From Tabrizicola sp. (GTDB taxonomy: Bacteria; Pseudomonadota; Alphaproteobacteria; Rhodobacterales; Rhodobacteraceae), in the NCBI RefSeq assembly GCF_022842145.1, contig NZ_JALHQD010000006.1:124001-188000 (forward strand): 64,000 nt of DNA. The letters run 5' to 3'. Both the position numbers and the translations under genes were made by a program. Positions 1 to 8,288 of this stretch are shown piece after piece; positions within the stretch are counted from its first letter, which is position 1; each line of letters opens with the position of its first letter. A model generated the notes under the pieces. It made no database searches. It was not told the origin of the DNA and saw only the letters and a program-made list of their open reading frames with translations.

Positions 1-143
1 TTGCCACGGGCGACGAGGCGGCGTCGATCAAGCTCATGACGGATCATCTTCGGCATATCGAATCCCAAGTGGATTTGTCGCAATCAACGGGCGGGGTGGA
101 TTTCAGGTCGCTCTTCTCCGGCGCGTCCGGGCAAATGGGCTGA
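1..143 (+). CDS. GntR-family (FCD) transcriptional regulator, C-terminal fragment
   Basis: The frame beginning at base 3 stays open to the TGA at 141-143 and gives about 46 residues. These include a short run around LMTDHLRHIESQVDL that resembles the last helix of FCD-type GntR regulators, where an Ala-rich stretch leads into a final M-x-x-H-L-x-x-I-E helix. The DNA-binding half lies outside the window. The 3' end overlaps the convergent racemase gene by 60 bases. FCD regulators commonly sit beside the catabolic operon they control, and candidate GntR-type operators lie in the 867-1244 intergenic region. Only the tail is visible, so the family call is moderate. Confidence 0.5.
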   Translation, partial: ATGDEAASIKLMTDHLRHIESQVDLSQSTGGVDFRSLFSGASGQMG

Positions 144-866
144 CGGGGCATAGGCGGACATCGCCCCGAGGTACGGTTTGGCAATTGGATAAGCGAGGTC
201 GCCATGTTTCGACGTCGCGAGCCTTGCCCCGACCAGAGCCTCGGCGAACTTGATCGCGACAGTAACGCCATCGATGACTGGCACCGGCAGCCGTTCGCGC
301 AGATAGTCGACCAGCCCGGCCATTCCGGCACAGCCCAGAACGATGGCGCCGCAGCGGTCCTCCGTCAGCGCACGCTGGCATTCGGCCAAGATGATTTCGT
401 TGACCTGATCGTCAGGACACTCGAGAGCAAGCACCGGCAGATCAGTTGCCCGGACACGACGGCACGCTGACTGCATCCCGTAGTTGCGCACCAGCGCCTC
501 GGCGATGATCCGCGTCCGGTCAAGGGTAGTGACGACCGAGAATGATGTGGCGATGAAGGTTGCCGCATGCATCGCTGCCTCTGCGATCCCCAGTACCGGG
601 GCTGCGGTGATCTCGCGCGCGGCAAGAAGCCCGGGGTCGCCGAAGCAGGCGATGACGTAGGCGTCAGCAGCGGGGTCTGCTCGCATTGCCTCAATAAGGC
701 CGAACACAGCGAACGCCTCGTCATAGTGCCCTTCAATGGACACCGGACCCGACGCAGCAGTTACCGAATCGATGATGGTGCCCGGACTCGCAACAGCGCG
801 GGCGGCCTCGGCCATGGACAGGGTCATCGCAGCGGTCGCGTTCGGATTGATCAGCTTGATACGCAT
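84..866 (-). CDS. Asp/Glu/hydantoin racemase family protein
   Basis: A 260-residue protein of the Asp/Glu racemase superfamily, which interconverts enantiomers with two active-site cysteines. It opens with MRIKLINPN, the typical N-terminal beta strand and Asn loop of hydantoin racemases. It has one cysteine at about residue 74 (IACFGDPG) and a second in the LGCAGM motif about 110 residues later, as expected for a two-base mechanism. The start at 866 is chosen because homologues begin at this motif; the frame extends upstream to 1019, but that part has no domain character. The gene is divergent from an oligopeptide-type ABC operon carrying two amidohydrolases, which fits use of a racemic cyclic amide or hydantoin-like compound. 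The substrate is not proven; other superfamily members are maleate isomerases or racemases of unknown substrate. Confidence 0.8.
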   Translation of the reverse strand: MRIKLINPNATAAMTLSMAEAARAVASPGTIIDSVTAASGPVSIEGHYDEAFAVFGLIEAMRADPAADAYVIACFGDPGLLAAREITAAPVLGIAEAAMHAATFIATSFSVVTTLDRTRIIAEALVRNYGMQSACRRVRATDLPVLALECPDDQVNEIILAECQRALTEDRCGAIVLGCAGMAGLVDYLRERLPVPVIDGVTVAIKFAEALVGARLATSKHGDLAYPIAKPYLGAMSAYAPSAHLPGRAGEERPEIHPAR

Positions 867-896
867 GTTTGTCCCACGGTGTGACGCTGCTGCCTT

Positions 897-907
897 ATTG
901 TATACAT
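897..907. promoter_or_regulatory. Candidate GntR-type operator, copy 1
   Basis: ATTGTATACAT lies 30 bases upstream of the racemase start and has a GTATAC palindromic core. FCD-type GntR regulators often bind TTGTATACAA-like sites. A related element, whose reverse complement is ATTGTGTACGA, lies at 1193-1203 just before the divergent ABC operon. Both share ATTGTRTAC. Confidence 0.4.
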
Positions 908-1192
908 CAAGATTGTTGATGCCTAAGGCTCTCCTGTCAACAGACTCGCCAAACACCACCGCGCGCACCCGCAAGCAACGGTAACGCGCCGGAGTTTCCC
1001 CAGTTAATCGGACGATCACAACCCCTCTAGATGCGCCGAATCCCGGAAAGACAGCTGGATTTTCGCGGATTTGGAGTGATTCTAGTGCAATTTTGTGTTC
1101 ACGCCGCTGAAGGATGCATCGCGCGGCCCCAAAAGCTGCCTAGCAAGTGACCAGTTTTTGGATACACCGACACTACTGCATTAAATCCACTA

Positions 1193-1203
1193 TCGTACAC
1201 AAT
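1193..1203. promoter_or_regulatory. Candidate GntR-type operator, copy 2
   Basis: TCGTACACAAT is the reverse complement of a near match to the site at 897-907 and lies about 40 bases upstream of the ABC ATPase start. The pair flanks the divergent promoter region. The rest of the 867-1244 interval shows no open frame with coding character. Confidence 0.35.
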
Positions 1204-1244
1204 TAAATGGTTCAATCTCGGTCTGAGTGTCAGGAAAGAGCCGA

Positions 1245-2216
1245 ATGGACAGCACACCGATTCTTGACGTTCGCGGCCTGAGTGTCGGGTTCGCCACTAT
1301 CGGCGGACTTCTGGTCGCGGTTGAGGACGTGACCCTTTCGGTGTCGCGCGGCGAAGTTCTGGCGATCATCGGCGAGTCCGGATCGGGCAAGACGGTGACG
1401 GCGATGTCGATTGCGCGCCTTCTGGCAAGCCCGCCCTCGCGGGTGCTGGGCGGGTCGGTGCGGATGGGCAAGGACGAGATCCTCGTCCTAGACGACCGGG
1501 CGATGGAGGACGTTCGTGGTCGTCGGATTGGCACGATCTTCCAGAACCCTCGCGCATCGCTGGACCCTTCCTTCACGATTGCGTCGCAACTGATCGAGAC
1601 GTTGCGGCGGCACGACCCGGCGTTGGGGCGGACGGCGGCTGCGGCCGAGGCGGTGCGCATGCTGGGCGAGGTCGGGTTTCCTGATGCCGATCAGGTGATG
1701 GCAAGCTATCCGCACCAGCTTTCCGGGGGGATGTGCCAGCGGATTGCGTTGGCGATGGCGCTGGCCTGCAAGCCCGAAGTGCTGATCGCGGACGAGCCCA
1801 CGACGGCACTGGACGTCGGCGTGCAGGCCCGCGTCCTGTTGCTGTTGAAGCGACGTAGCCACGAAACCGGCCTCCCAATCATCCTGATCACGCATGACAT
1901 CGGCGTCGTTGCGGCAATGGCAGGGCGGGTGTTGGTCATGTACGGCGGGCACATGCAGGAGGAAGCTCCGGTCGCCGACCTACTGGAGCGCCCGCTGCAT
2001 CCCTATACCCGCGCGCTGATCGCTGCGATCCCCGACCCTGACCTGCCGCCCGGCGAACGCAGCTTTATCGAAGGGGAACCACCGGACTTGGCTGATCCGC
2101 CGCCCGGTTGCCGCTTCGCTCCGCGGTGTCCAAAATCGGAAGCTAGGTGCGAAACCGAAGTTCCTGTGTGGCGACAGGTCGCGCCCCACCGTTCCGTCCG
2201 CTGCCATCTGGTGTGA
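1245..2216 (+). CDS. Dipeptide/oligopeptide ABC transporter ATP-binding protein (DppD/OppD type)
   Basis: A 323-residue ABC ATPase. It has Walker A (GESGSGKT), the signature LSGGMCQR, Walker B (VLIADEPT) followed by the D-loop ALDVG, and the switch His in ITHDIG. The C-terminus carries the Cys-rich oligo_HPY extension (CRFAPRCP...C) that marks Dpp/Opp ATPases. The ATG at 1245 is preferred over an in-frame GTG at 1227 because AGGAAAG lies just upstream of the ATG. It is the first gene of a contiguous operon of two ATPases, a binding protein, two permeases and two amidohydrolases. It powers import in the inner membrane. Confidence 0.9.
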   Translation: MDSTPILDVRGLSVGFATIGGLLVAVEDVTLSVSRGEVLAIIGESGSGKTVTAMSIARLLASPPSRVLGGSVRMGKDEILVLDDRAMEDVRGRRIGTIFQNPRASLDPSFTIASQLIETLRRHDPALGRTAAAAEAVRMLGEVGFPDADQVMASYPHQLSGGMCQRIALAMALACKPEVLIADEPTTALDVGVQARVLLLLKRRSHETGLPIILITHDIGVVAAMAGRVLVMYGGHMQEEAPVADLLERPLHPYTRALIAAIPDPDLPPGERSFIEGEPPDLADPPPGCRFAPRCPKSEARCETEVPVWRQVAPHRSVRCHLV

Positions 2217-2223
2217 CGCGCAG

Positions 2224-3255
2224 ATGGAGAACCTGATCGAAATCCGCAACCTTTCGAAGACGTTCCGCGTCCGGCGCGGTGGTGTTTTCAATCGGAGTAC
2301 GGTGGTGACACGGGCCGTGGAGGACGTCGGCATCGACATCCGAAAGGGCGAGATACTGGGCTGCGTCGGAGGCTCGGGGTCAGGAAAGTCAACCTTTGGG
2401 CGTATGGTCCTGCGCCTGATCGAGCCGGATGCAGGCACGATCAACTACGGCGGCCGCGACCTGCTTGCCTACTCCGCCGAGGAATTGCGCCAGCACCGGC
2501 GCCGGGCGCAGATCGTGTTCCAAGACCCGTTGCAGTCGCTGAACCCGCGCCGCACGGTGGCCGAGAATGTCGCCCGTCCGCTGCTGAACTTCGGCATGGA
2601 CGGCAGGGCGGCAGCGCGGCGGGTGGATGAGCTTTTCAAACTGGTTGGGCTCGATCCACGCCAGTCGCATCGCTATCCGCATGAGTTCTCGGGCGGCCAG
2701 TGCCAGCGTATCGCCATCGCCCGTGCCTTGGCGCCCGAGCCCGAATTCCTGTTCCTGGACGAGCCGGTATCTGCGCTCGATGTCTCGATCCAGGCGCAGA
2801 TCCTCAACCTGCTCAAGCGGTTGCAGGTGCAACTTGGGTTGACCTACCTCTTTGTCTCGCACGATCTGAAGATCGTCCGGCAGTTCTGCGACCGGACCAT
2901 GGTGATGTATCGCGGCAAGCTGCTGGAGACTGGCGACAGCGCCCCGGTCTATCAGGCCCCCCTGCATCCGTTCACACAAGACTTCCTCGGCACGGTCCTG
3001 CATGCCCGGCGCAATGACGCCTGGGAACGCGCGGCTGAGCTTGCCGAGGATCTGGAAGGCGCGCCGCCCCGGATGGACGGTCCGCACTGCCCCTACGCAG
3101 CGGCATGCACCCGCCGCATCGATCGTTGCACAATGGCCGAACCCGCGCTGCAGCCCGCGGGAGCTGGTCGGAGCGTGGCCTGTTTTCGCCACGACCCAGA
3201 CCTGGCTGCCCCCTCCCAAGCAACAAACTCTTCCCCAACAGGAGAAATCGCATGA
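2224..3255 (+). CDS. Dipeptide/oligopeptide ABC transporter ATP-binding protein (DppF/OppF type)
   Basis: A 343-residue second ATPase of the Dpp/Opp-type importer. It has Walker A GGSGSGKST, a signature FSGGQCQR, Walker B FLFLDEPVSALD, and FVSHDL at the switch region. The tail contains the CPYAAAC...RC cysteine pattern of the oligo_HPY domain. It starts 7 bases after the preceding ATPase gene and its TGA overlaps the ATG of the binding-protein gene (ATGA at 3252-3255), which implies translational coupling. Confidence 0.9.
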   Translation: MENLIEIRNLSKTFRVRRGGVFNRSTVVTRAVEDVGIDIRKGEILGCVGGSGSGKSTFGRMVLRLIEPDAGTINYGGRDLLAYSAEELRQHRRRAQIVFQDPLQSLNPRRTVAENVARPLLNFGMDGRAAARRVDELFKLVGLDPRQSHRYPHEFSGGQCQRIAIARALAPEPEFLFLDEPVSALDVSIQAQILNLLKRLQVQLGLTYLFVSHDLKIVRQFCDRTMVMYRGKLLETGDSAPVYQAPLHPFTQDFLGTVLHARRNDAWERAAELAEDLEGAPPRMDGPHCPYAAACTRRIDRCTMAEPALQPAGAGRSVACFRHDPDLAAPSQATNSSPTGEIA

Positions 3256-4835
3256 CCCGCCTAGGAACACTCTTGCGTGGATCGGTGCTGGCGTTCGCCC
3301 TCACCGCCACCACCCCGGCCCTGGCCGAAACCACCCTTGTCGTGGCAGTTGAAGCAGACTTCAGCCGGATGGACCCGGCCGCCTCACGCACCTGGAACAC
3401 CTTCAAGGTCGTGCGTCACATCTTCGAAGGCTTCGTCGAAGAGGACCTGACCAAGGGCGGTGACGCGGTGCCCGAGATCGTGCCCGCGCTGGCCACCAGC
3501 TGGGAAATCTCGGAGGACGGGAAATCCTACACGTTCAAGCTGCGCGAAGGCGTGACCTTCCACGACGGCACGCCCTGGAACGCCGAGGCCGCCAAGTTCA
3601 ACATGGACCGGATGACAAATCCGGACTTCGAATACTTCGTGCCGACCGCCCCTGGTCTGCTCAGCTGGGTGTTCATGGACCTTGCGGGCTATGAGGTCGT
3701 TGACGAATACACCTTCCGCATCGACCTGAAACAGCCCAACGCCGAGTTCCTGCGCCGCCTGTCGGCCGGCGGCTCGGGTGCGCCGCGGATGGTCTCGCCC
3801 GAGGCGGTGAAACAGTTTGGCAACGACGGGATCGAAGACAACCCGATTGGAACCGGCCCGTTCAAGTTTGTCGAGCGCGTGGTGGGCGAAAAGGTCGTGA
3901 TCACGAAGAACGAAGCCTACTGGAACCCTGATCGGATGCCGAAGACCGACACGATCGTGCTGCGCGGCATTCCGGAAGTGGCTACCCGGGAACTAGCGCT
4001 GATGGCGGGCGAAGTGGACATCATCGGCACCCCTTCGCCGGATTCGATCGAGACGCTGCAGGGGCAGGGAGCAAAGATCGTCACGGGCAAGTCGCCGATG
4101 TTCTATGTGCTGTGGATAAACACCAAGGACCCGCATTTCAGCGATGTCCGTGTGCGTCAGGCCGTCTGCATGGCGATCAACCGTGAGGACATGGCCAAGT
4201 TCCAGCGCAAGGGCTTTGCAGTGCCGACCTGGGGCATCCTGAACCCCGGTGGCCCGGGCTATGATCCGGCTTTCCGCGACTGCGAGTATGATCCCGAAGG
4301 CGCCAAGGCCCTGCTGGCCGAGGCCGGGTTCCCGGACGGGTTCGAGACCCGGATGGACTGGACCTTTGGCGGCGGGTCGGACGTGAACACCAAGGGCGAC
4401 GCGGAATGGCTGCAGCGCGATCTGGAGAAGATCGGCATCCGCGCCAGCATCGAGATGTTCGACAACAACACCTTCTGGGACATGATGACCGCCGGCATGC
4501 GCGAGGGGACCGGCTTGACCTCGGCCTCGTGGGGGGAAAGCACGTTCGCCTGGCTTGACCAGGTGGTGACCACGACCGCGTTGCCGCAGAACTGCTGTAA
4601 CTCGGGCTACTATGAAAACCCCCTGATGGACCAGCTTCTGTCCGAAGCGCGCGCCAGCGCCACGCAGGAAGAGCTGGACGCAAAGCTGCACGAAGTGCGC
4701 GACATCGTCGCCAAGGACATGGCCTTCACCAGCTACTATGCGGCCAACTCGGTCTACGCGACCGGGCCGACGGTCACTGGCTTCGTCCTTGCGCCTCAGC
4801 ACTGGATCGACCTGACCGGCGTCGCCAAAGAGTGA
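3252..4835 (+). CDS. Family 5 extracellular solute-binding protein
   Basis: A 527-residue periplasmic binding protein of SBP family 5 (dipeptide/oligopeptide/nickel type). The N-terminus has a basic start, a hydrophobic core and an ALA cleavage site at about residue 25, so it is a Sec signal peptide. After it come typical family 5 features: an N-terminal strand with DFSRMDPA, an early W-N-T segment, a YTFKLREGVTFHDGTPW block, and a C-terminal lobe rich in aromatic residues. The ATG at 3252 has GGAG five bases upstream. The frame is open further upstream within the ATPase gene, but that part is not coding in this frame. Its neighbours point to a nitrogenous, possibly cyclic-amide ligand rather than peptides. 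Confidence 0.9.
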   Translation: MTRLGTLLRGSVLAFALTATTPALAETTLVVAVEADFSRMDPAASRTWNTFKVVRHIFEGFVEEDLTKGGDAVPEIVPALATSWEISEDGKSYTFKLREGVTFHDGTPWNAEAAKFNMDRMTNPDFEYFVPTAPGLLSWVFMDLAGYEVVDEYTFRIDLKQPNAEFLRRLSAGGSGAPRMVSPEAVKQFGNDGIEDNPIGTGPFKFVERVVGEKVVITKNEAYWNPDRMPKTDTIVLRGIPEVATRELALMAGEVDIIGTPSPDSIETLQGQGAKIVTGKSPMFYVLWINTKDPHFSDVRVRQAVCMAINREDMAKFQRKGFAVPTWGILNPGGPGYDPAFRDCEYDPEGAKALLAEAGFPDGFETRMDWTFGGGSDVNTKGDAEWLQRDLEKIGIRASIEMFDNNTFWDMMTAGMREGTGLTSASWGESTFAWLDQVVTTTALPQNCCNSGYYENPLMDQLLSEARASATQEELDAKLHEVRDIVAKDMAFTSYYAANSVYATGPTVTGFVLAPQHWIDLTGVAKE

Positions 4836-4841
4836 CCTGGC

Positions 4842-4868
4842 CACCCCTGGGGCCAGTCCCCGGGGGTG
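4842..4868 (+). other. Intercistronic stem-loop after the binding-protein gene
   Basis: An 11-bp stem (4842-4852 with 4858-4868, one G-T pair) closes a 5-base loop 6 bases after the binding-protein stop and 25 bases before the first permease. No T-tract follows. Such hairpins after binding-protein genes usually protect the upstream mRNA and give a higher level of binding protein than of permease. Confidence 0.6.
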
Positions 4869-4893
4869 CCTATCCGACCGGAAGAGGACCGCG

Positions 4894-5844
4894 ATGCACC
4901 TTGCCCTTTTCACCCTTGGACGCCTTGGCTCGGCCATTCCGGTGCTGATCGGTGTCACCGTCGTGGTGTTTCTTTCGGTGCAACTTGTGCCGGGCGACAT
5001 CGCCCTCTCGATCTTGGGCCGCATGGCCACGCAGGAACAGCTTGCCGCCTTGCGCGAAAGCATGGGGCTGGACCGGCCGCTGATCGTCCAGTACGGGCGC
5101 TGGTTCGCCGCGCTGCTGCAGGGCGATATCGGGGTTTCTCTGGCCCAGCAGCTCCCGGTCGCGCAGATCCTGGTCCCGAAGATCTGGAACTCGCTGATCC
5201 TGATGGCGGGAAGCCTGTTTCTGGTCCTGACCATCGGCTTCGGGCTTGCCGTGATCTCGGCCCCGCGCTTTCGCAGCCTGACCGACCGCATTGTCGTGGC
5301 ACTGACCTTGGTCTTCGCCAGCTTGCCGGTCTTCTGGCTGGGGATCATCCTCCTCTACTTCCTTGCGTTCAAACTGAAGCTGTTTCCCATCTCGGGGATG
5401 TATGACGTTGTCGGGGGTGGCGGCTTCTGGGACCTGATCCACCATCTGATCCTGCCGGCCAGCGTGACCGCCGCATCATCCATCGCAGTCGTGGCCCGCG
5501 TTACCCGATCGCGGATGATCGACGTGTTGAACGAGCCTTACATCCTTGCCGCGAAGGCCCGGGGCCTGACCCGTCGCCAGATCGTGCTGCGCCACGCGGT
5601 GCGCAACAGCCTTGCCACCTTCGCCAGCATCGGCGGGCTGCAGATCGGCTACCTCTTCGGCGGTGTGGTCTTCACCGAGATCATCTTCAACTGGCCGGGC
5701 ATCGGCATGCAGCTTTACGATGCGATCCTGGCGCGGGACATCCCGATGATACAGGGCTGTGTGCTGGTGGTGGCGGTGGTCTTCGTCCTCGGCAACCTGA
5801 TGTCGGACGTTGTGGTCCGCGCTCTCGATCCGAAAGGGAGCTGA
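4894..5844 (+). CDS. ABC transporter permease (DppB type)
   Basis: A 316-residue inner-membrane permease of the binding-protein-dependent transport family. A first transmembrane segment at about residues 9-30 is followed by the DppB-type periplasmic segment (LGRMATQEQLAALRESMGLD). The EAA loop for contact with the ATPase lies at about residues 220-245 (EPYILAAKARGLTRRQIVLRHAVRN). Five further hydrophobic segments are evident. The start ATG at 4894 follows AGAGG. It pairs with the DppC-type permease three bases downstream. Confidence 0.9.
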   Translation: MHLALFTLGRLGSAIPVLIGVTVVVFLSVQLVPGDIALSILGRMATQEQLAALRESMGLDRPLIVQYGRWFAALLQGDIGVSLAQQLPVAQILVPKIWNSLILMAGSLFLVLTIGFGLAVISAPRFRSLTDRIVVALTLVFASLPVFWLGIILLYFLAFKLKLFPISGMYDVVGGGGFWDLIHHLILPASVTAASSIAVVARVTRSRMIDVLNEPYILAAKARGLTRRQIVLRHAVRNSLATFASIGGLQIGYLFGGVVFTEIIFNWPGIGMQLYDAILARDIPMIQGCVLVVAVVFVLGNLMSDVVVRALDPKGS

Positions 5845-5847
5845 CCG

Positions 5848-6756
5848 ATGACTGGCATACCCACCGCCTTGAAGCCCCCGATAGGCCGCCGGTCGAACCT
5901 CTACTTCGTCTGGCGCGGCGTGCTGGGCGACCCGGTTGCACGCATCGCTGCAGGTGTTATTGCAGGGATGATGCTTGCGGCCGCCTTCGCGCCGTGGATC
6001 TCGCCCTGGGCTCCGAACGCTGCCAATCCAGAGCTTCGACTTATGCCCCCCGGTACCCCCGGGCATCTTCTGGGGCTTGATCAGCAGGGACGGGACATCC
6101 TTTCGCGGACGCTGCATGGCGCACGGCTTACGCTGATCTGCGGCATCCTGCCGGTGGTCATCGGGGCGGCGATCTCGATCCCTCTGGGAATGCTCGGGGC
6201 GTGGTACCGTCGGCTGGGTGCCGTCATCATGCGGCTGATGGATGTGCTTTTCGCTTTCCCGATGGCCTTGCTGGCAATCATGCTGGCAGCGCTGATGGGC
6301 CCGGGTATCGGCAACATGATGATCGCGCTTGTCGTGACCCTGATCCCATACAACACCCGGGTCGTCTACGCGGCGGCCTGTCTGGAACGCGATCAGGCCT
6401 ATGTCGAGGCCGCCCGGGCCATGGCCACGCCGGATCTGAAAATCCTTTTCGTCGAGATGCTGCCGAACGTCGTGGCGGCCTCGGTCGTCTATTCCTGCAC
6501 GATCATCGGTGCCGTCGTGATCACCGCGGCGGGGTTGTCATTCCTGGGTCTGGGGGTTCAGCCGCCTACTGCCGAATGGGGCATCATGACCAGCGAAGGG
6601 CGCAGCTTCATCTTCAACGCACCCCATATCGCGGCGGTGCCGGGAATTGCGATCACCATCCTGGTGATGGCCTTCAACCTTCTGGGCGACAGCCTGCGCG
6701 ACAGCCTTGATCCCCGCACCCGCCTGCGCCTTGTGAAGCCGGCAAAGGAGACCTGA
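5848..6756 (+). CDS. ABC transporter permease (DppC type)
   Basis: A 302-residue permease. It has the short cytoplasmic N-terminus typical of DppC/OppC, a first transmembrane helix at about residues 30-50 and the LGLDQQGRDILSR motif characteristic of this subfamily. The EAA loop is around AYVEAARAMATPDLKILFVEMLPN, near residue 190. Its TGA overlaps the ATG of the first amidohydrolase gene, so the enzyme is made together with the transporter. Confidence 0.9.
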   Translation: MTGIPTALKPPIGRRSNLYFVWRGVLGDPVARIAAGVIAGMMLAAAFAPWISPWAPNAANPELRLMPPGTPGHLLGLDQQGRDILSRTLHGARLTLICGILPVVIGAAISIPLGMLGAWYRRLGAVIMRLMDVLFAFPMALLAIMLAALMGPGIGNMMIALVVTLIPYNTRVVYAAACLERDQAYVEAARAMATPDLKILFVEMLPNVVAASVVYSCTIIGAVVITAAGLSFLGLGVQPPTAEWGIMTSEGRSFIFNAPHIAAVPGIAITILVMAFNLLGDSLRDSLDPRTRLRLVKPAKET

Positions 6757-8288
6757 TGGCAACCGTCATCCGCAATGCGACCGTCCTGACGCTGGACGAA
6801 AGCGACCGCCTGCACCAGCGCGCCGATGTGGTGATCGAAGGCGGCCTCATCCGCGCTGTCGGTCTCGGGGCAGCCGAGTCCGCCCCTCCGGACGCGCAGG
6901 TGATTGCCGGCGAGGGCAAGCTTCTGATCCCCGGCCTCATCAACGGTCACTTCCATTCGCCCGGCAACTTCATGAAGGGCGCGCTGGAGAACTGGCCCTT
7001 GGAACTTTTCATGCTCTATGAGGTTCCGCCCCTGATGGACCGCGTGGCAAGCCCGCGCTTCGCCTATGTCCGCACCATGCTGGGCATCATCGAGATGCTG
7101 AAGCAGGGGGTGACGGCGGTCCATGACGACTGCTTCTTCGTACCCGTCGTGACCGAAGGCGAAGTCGATGCCGTCCTGCAGGCCTATGCCGACGCTGGGA
7201 TGCGCGCGACGGTGACGCTGGATCAGCCCAACGTGGCCGAGACGGCGAAATATCCGTTTCTGTCCGAAATTCTGCCCGCCCCCCTGCGCGACCGGATGCA
7301 GTCCGCGCCGCGCATGTCGGACCGAGAACTGCTGGACCACTATGCCCGCTACATCGACCGCTGGCATGGGTCTTCCGACGGCCGTTTGCGCGCAGCGGTC
7401 AGTTGCTCTGCCCCGCAACGGGTGACCCCGGACTATTTGCGCGCCCTTGGCCGCATCGCGCAAGAGATGGACATCCCCTACAACATGCACATCCTGGAAA
7501 CCCGGCTGCAGCGGGTCTTCGGGCAAGAGGTGCTCGGCAAGTCACTTGTCCGCTATGCCCATGATATGGGGGTGCTGACCGAACAGGCTATGGTGATCCA
7601 CGCGATCTGGATCGATGACGACGACATCCGCCTGATCGCGGACTCGGGTGCCTCGGTGGCGCACAACCCGGTGTCGAACCTGAAGATCGGCAGTGGCATC
7701 ATGCGTTGGCGCGCCATGCGGCAGGCCGGGATCAATGTCTGCCTCGGCAATGACGAGGCGAACACCGACGACGGCATCAACCTCTGGACGGTGGGCAAGG
7801 TCGCAGGGCTGATGCACAACATCGCTGATCCGGAGTTTCGCAACTGGATAACGCCGCAAGAGATCCTTGGCAGCCTCACACATGCCGGTGCGAGGGCGAT
7901 GCGACTGCCGGTGCCGACGGGGCAGATCAAGGTCGGCTGGCAGGCGGACCTCGCACTACTCGACTTGTCTACCCTGCCGTTCACGCCCCTGAACGATATC
8001 CGCCGCCAGCTGGTCTACTGCGAAACCGGTGCCTCGGTGCGCACGGTCCTGGTCGGCGGCGAAGTCGTCGTGCAGGACGGTCGCCTGACCCGCGTGGACG
8101 AGACCGCCCTTCTGGCCGAAGCGCGCGCCTGCGCTTCAGAGTTTGCGGATTACATGTCACGCTGCAAGACGGCAGCCGATGACCTCCTTCCGCATTACCG
8201 GGCAATGTATGACCGCGCGCTGTGCACGCCCGTCGGGATGGACCGCTGGGCGCGCCCCGATTTCGGCAAGGGAGGAGCCCCGCAATGA
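6756..8288 (+). CDS. Amidohydrolase, TRZ/ATZ/SsnA-type metal-dependent hydrolase
   Basis: A 510-residue cytoplasmic hydrolase of the amidohydrolase superfamily, cytosine-deaminase/chlorohydrolase branch. Metal-binding features are present: an HxH pair in INGHFHSPGNF (about residue 67), a His in YNMHILETR, a His in VIHAIWID, and an Asp in LGNDEANTDDG. The C-terminal small beta domain follows. These enzymes deaminate or hydrolyse N-heterocycles, guanidines or amides using one metal ion. The position directly behind the importer suggests it acts on the imported compound. It is followed with a 4-base overlap by a second, divergent amidohydrolase. Confidence 0.85.
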   Translation: MATVIRNATVLTLDESDRLHQRADVVIEGGLIRAVGLGAAESAPPDAQVIAGEGKLLIPGLINGHFHSPGNFMKGALENWPLELFMLYEVPPLMDRVASPRFAYVRTMLGIIEMLKQGVTAVHDDCFFVPVVTEGEVDAVLQAYADAGMRATVTLDQPNVAETAKYPFLSEILPAPLRDRMQSAPRMSDRELLDHYARYIDRWHGSSDGRLRAAVSCSAPQRVTPDYLRALGRIAQEMDIPYNMHILETRLQRVFGQEVLGKSLVRYAHDMGVLTEQAMVIHAIWIDDDDIRLIADSGASVAHNPVSNLKIGSGIMRWRAMRQAGINVCLGNDEANTDDGINLWTVGKVAGLMHNIADPEFRNWITPQEILGSLTHAGARAMRLPVPTGQIKVGWQADLALLDLSTLPFTPLNDIRRQLVYCETGASVRTVLVGGEVVVQDGRLTRVDETALLAEARACASEFADYMSRCKTAADDLLPHYRAMYDRALCTPVGMDRWARPDFGKGGAPQ

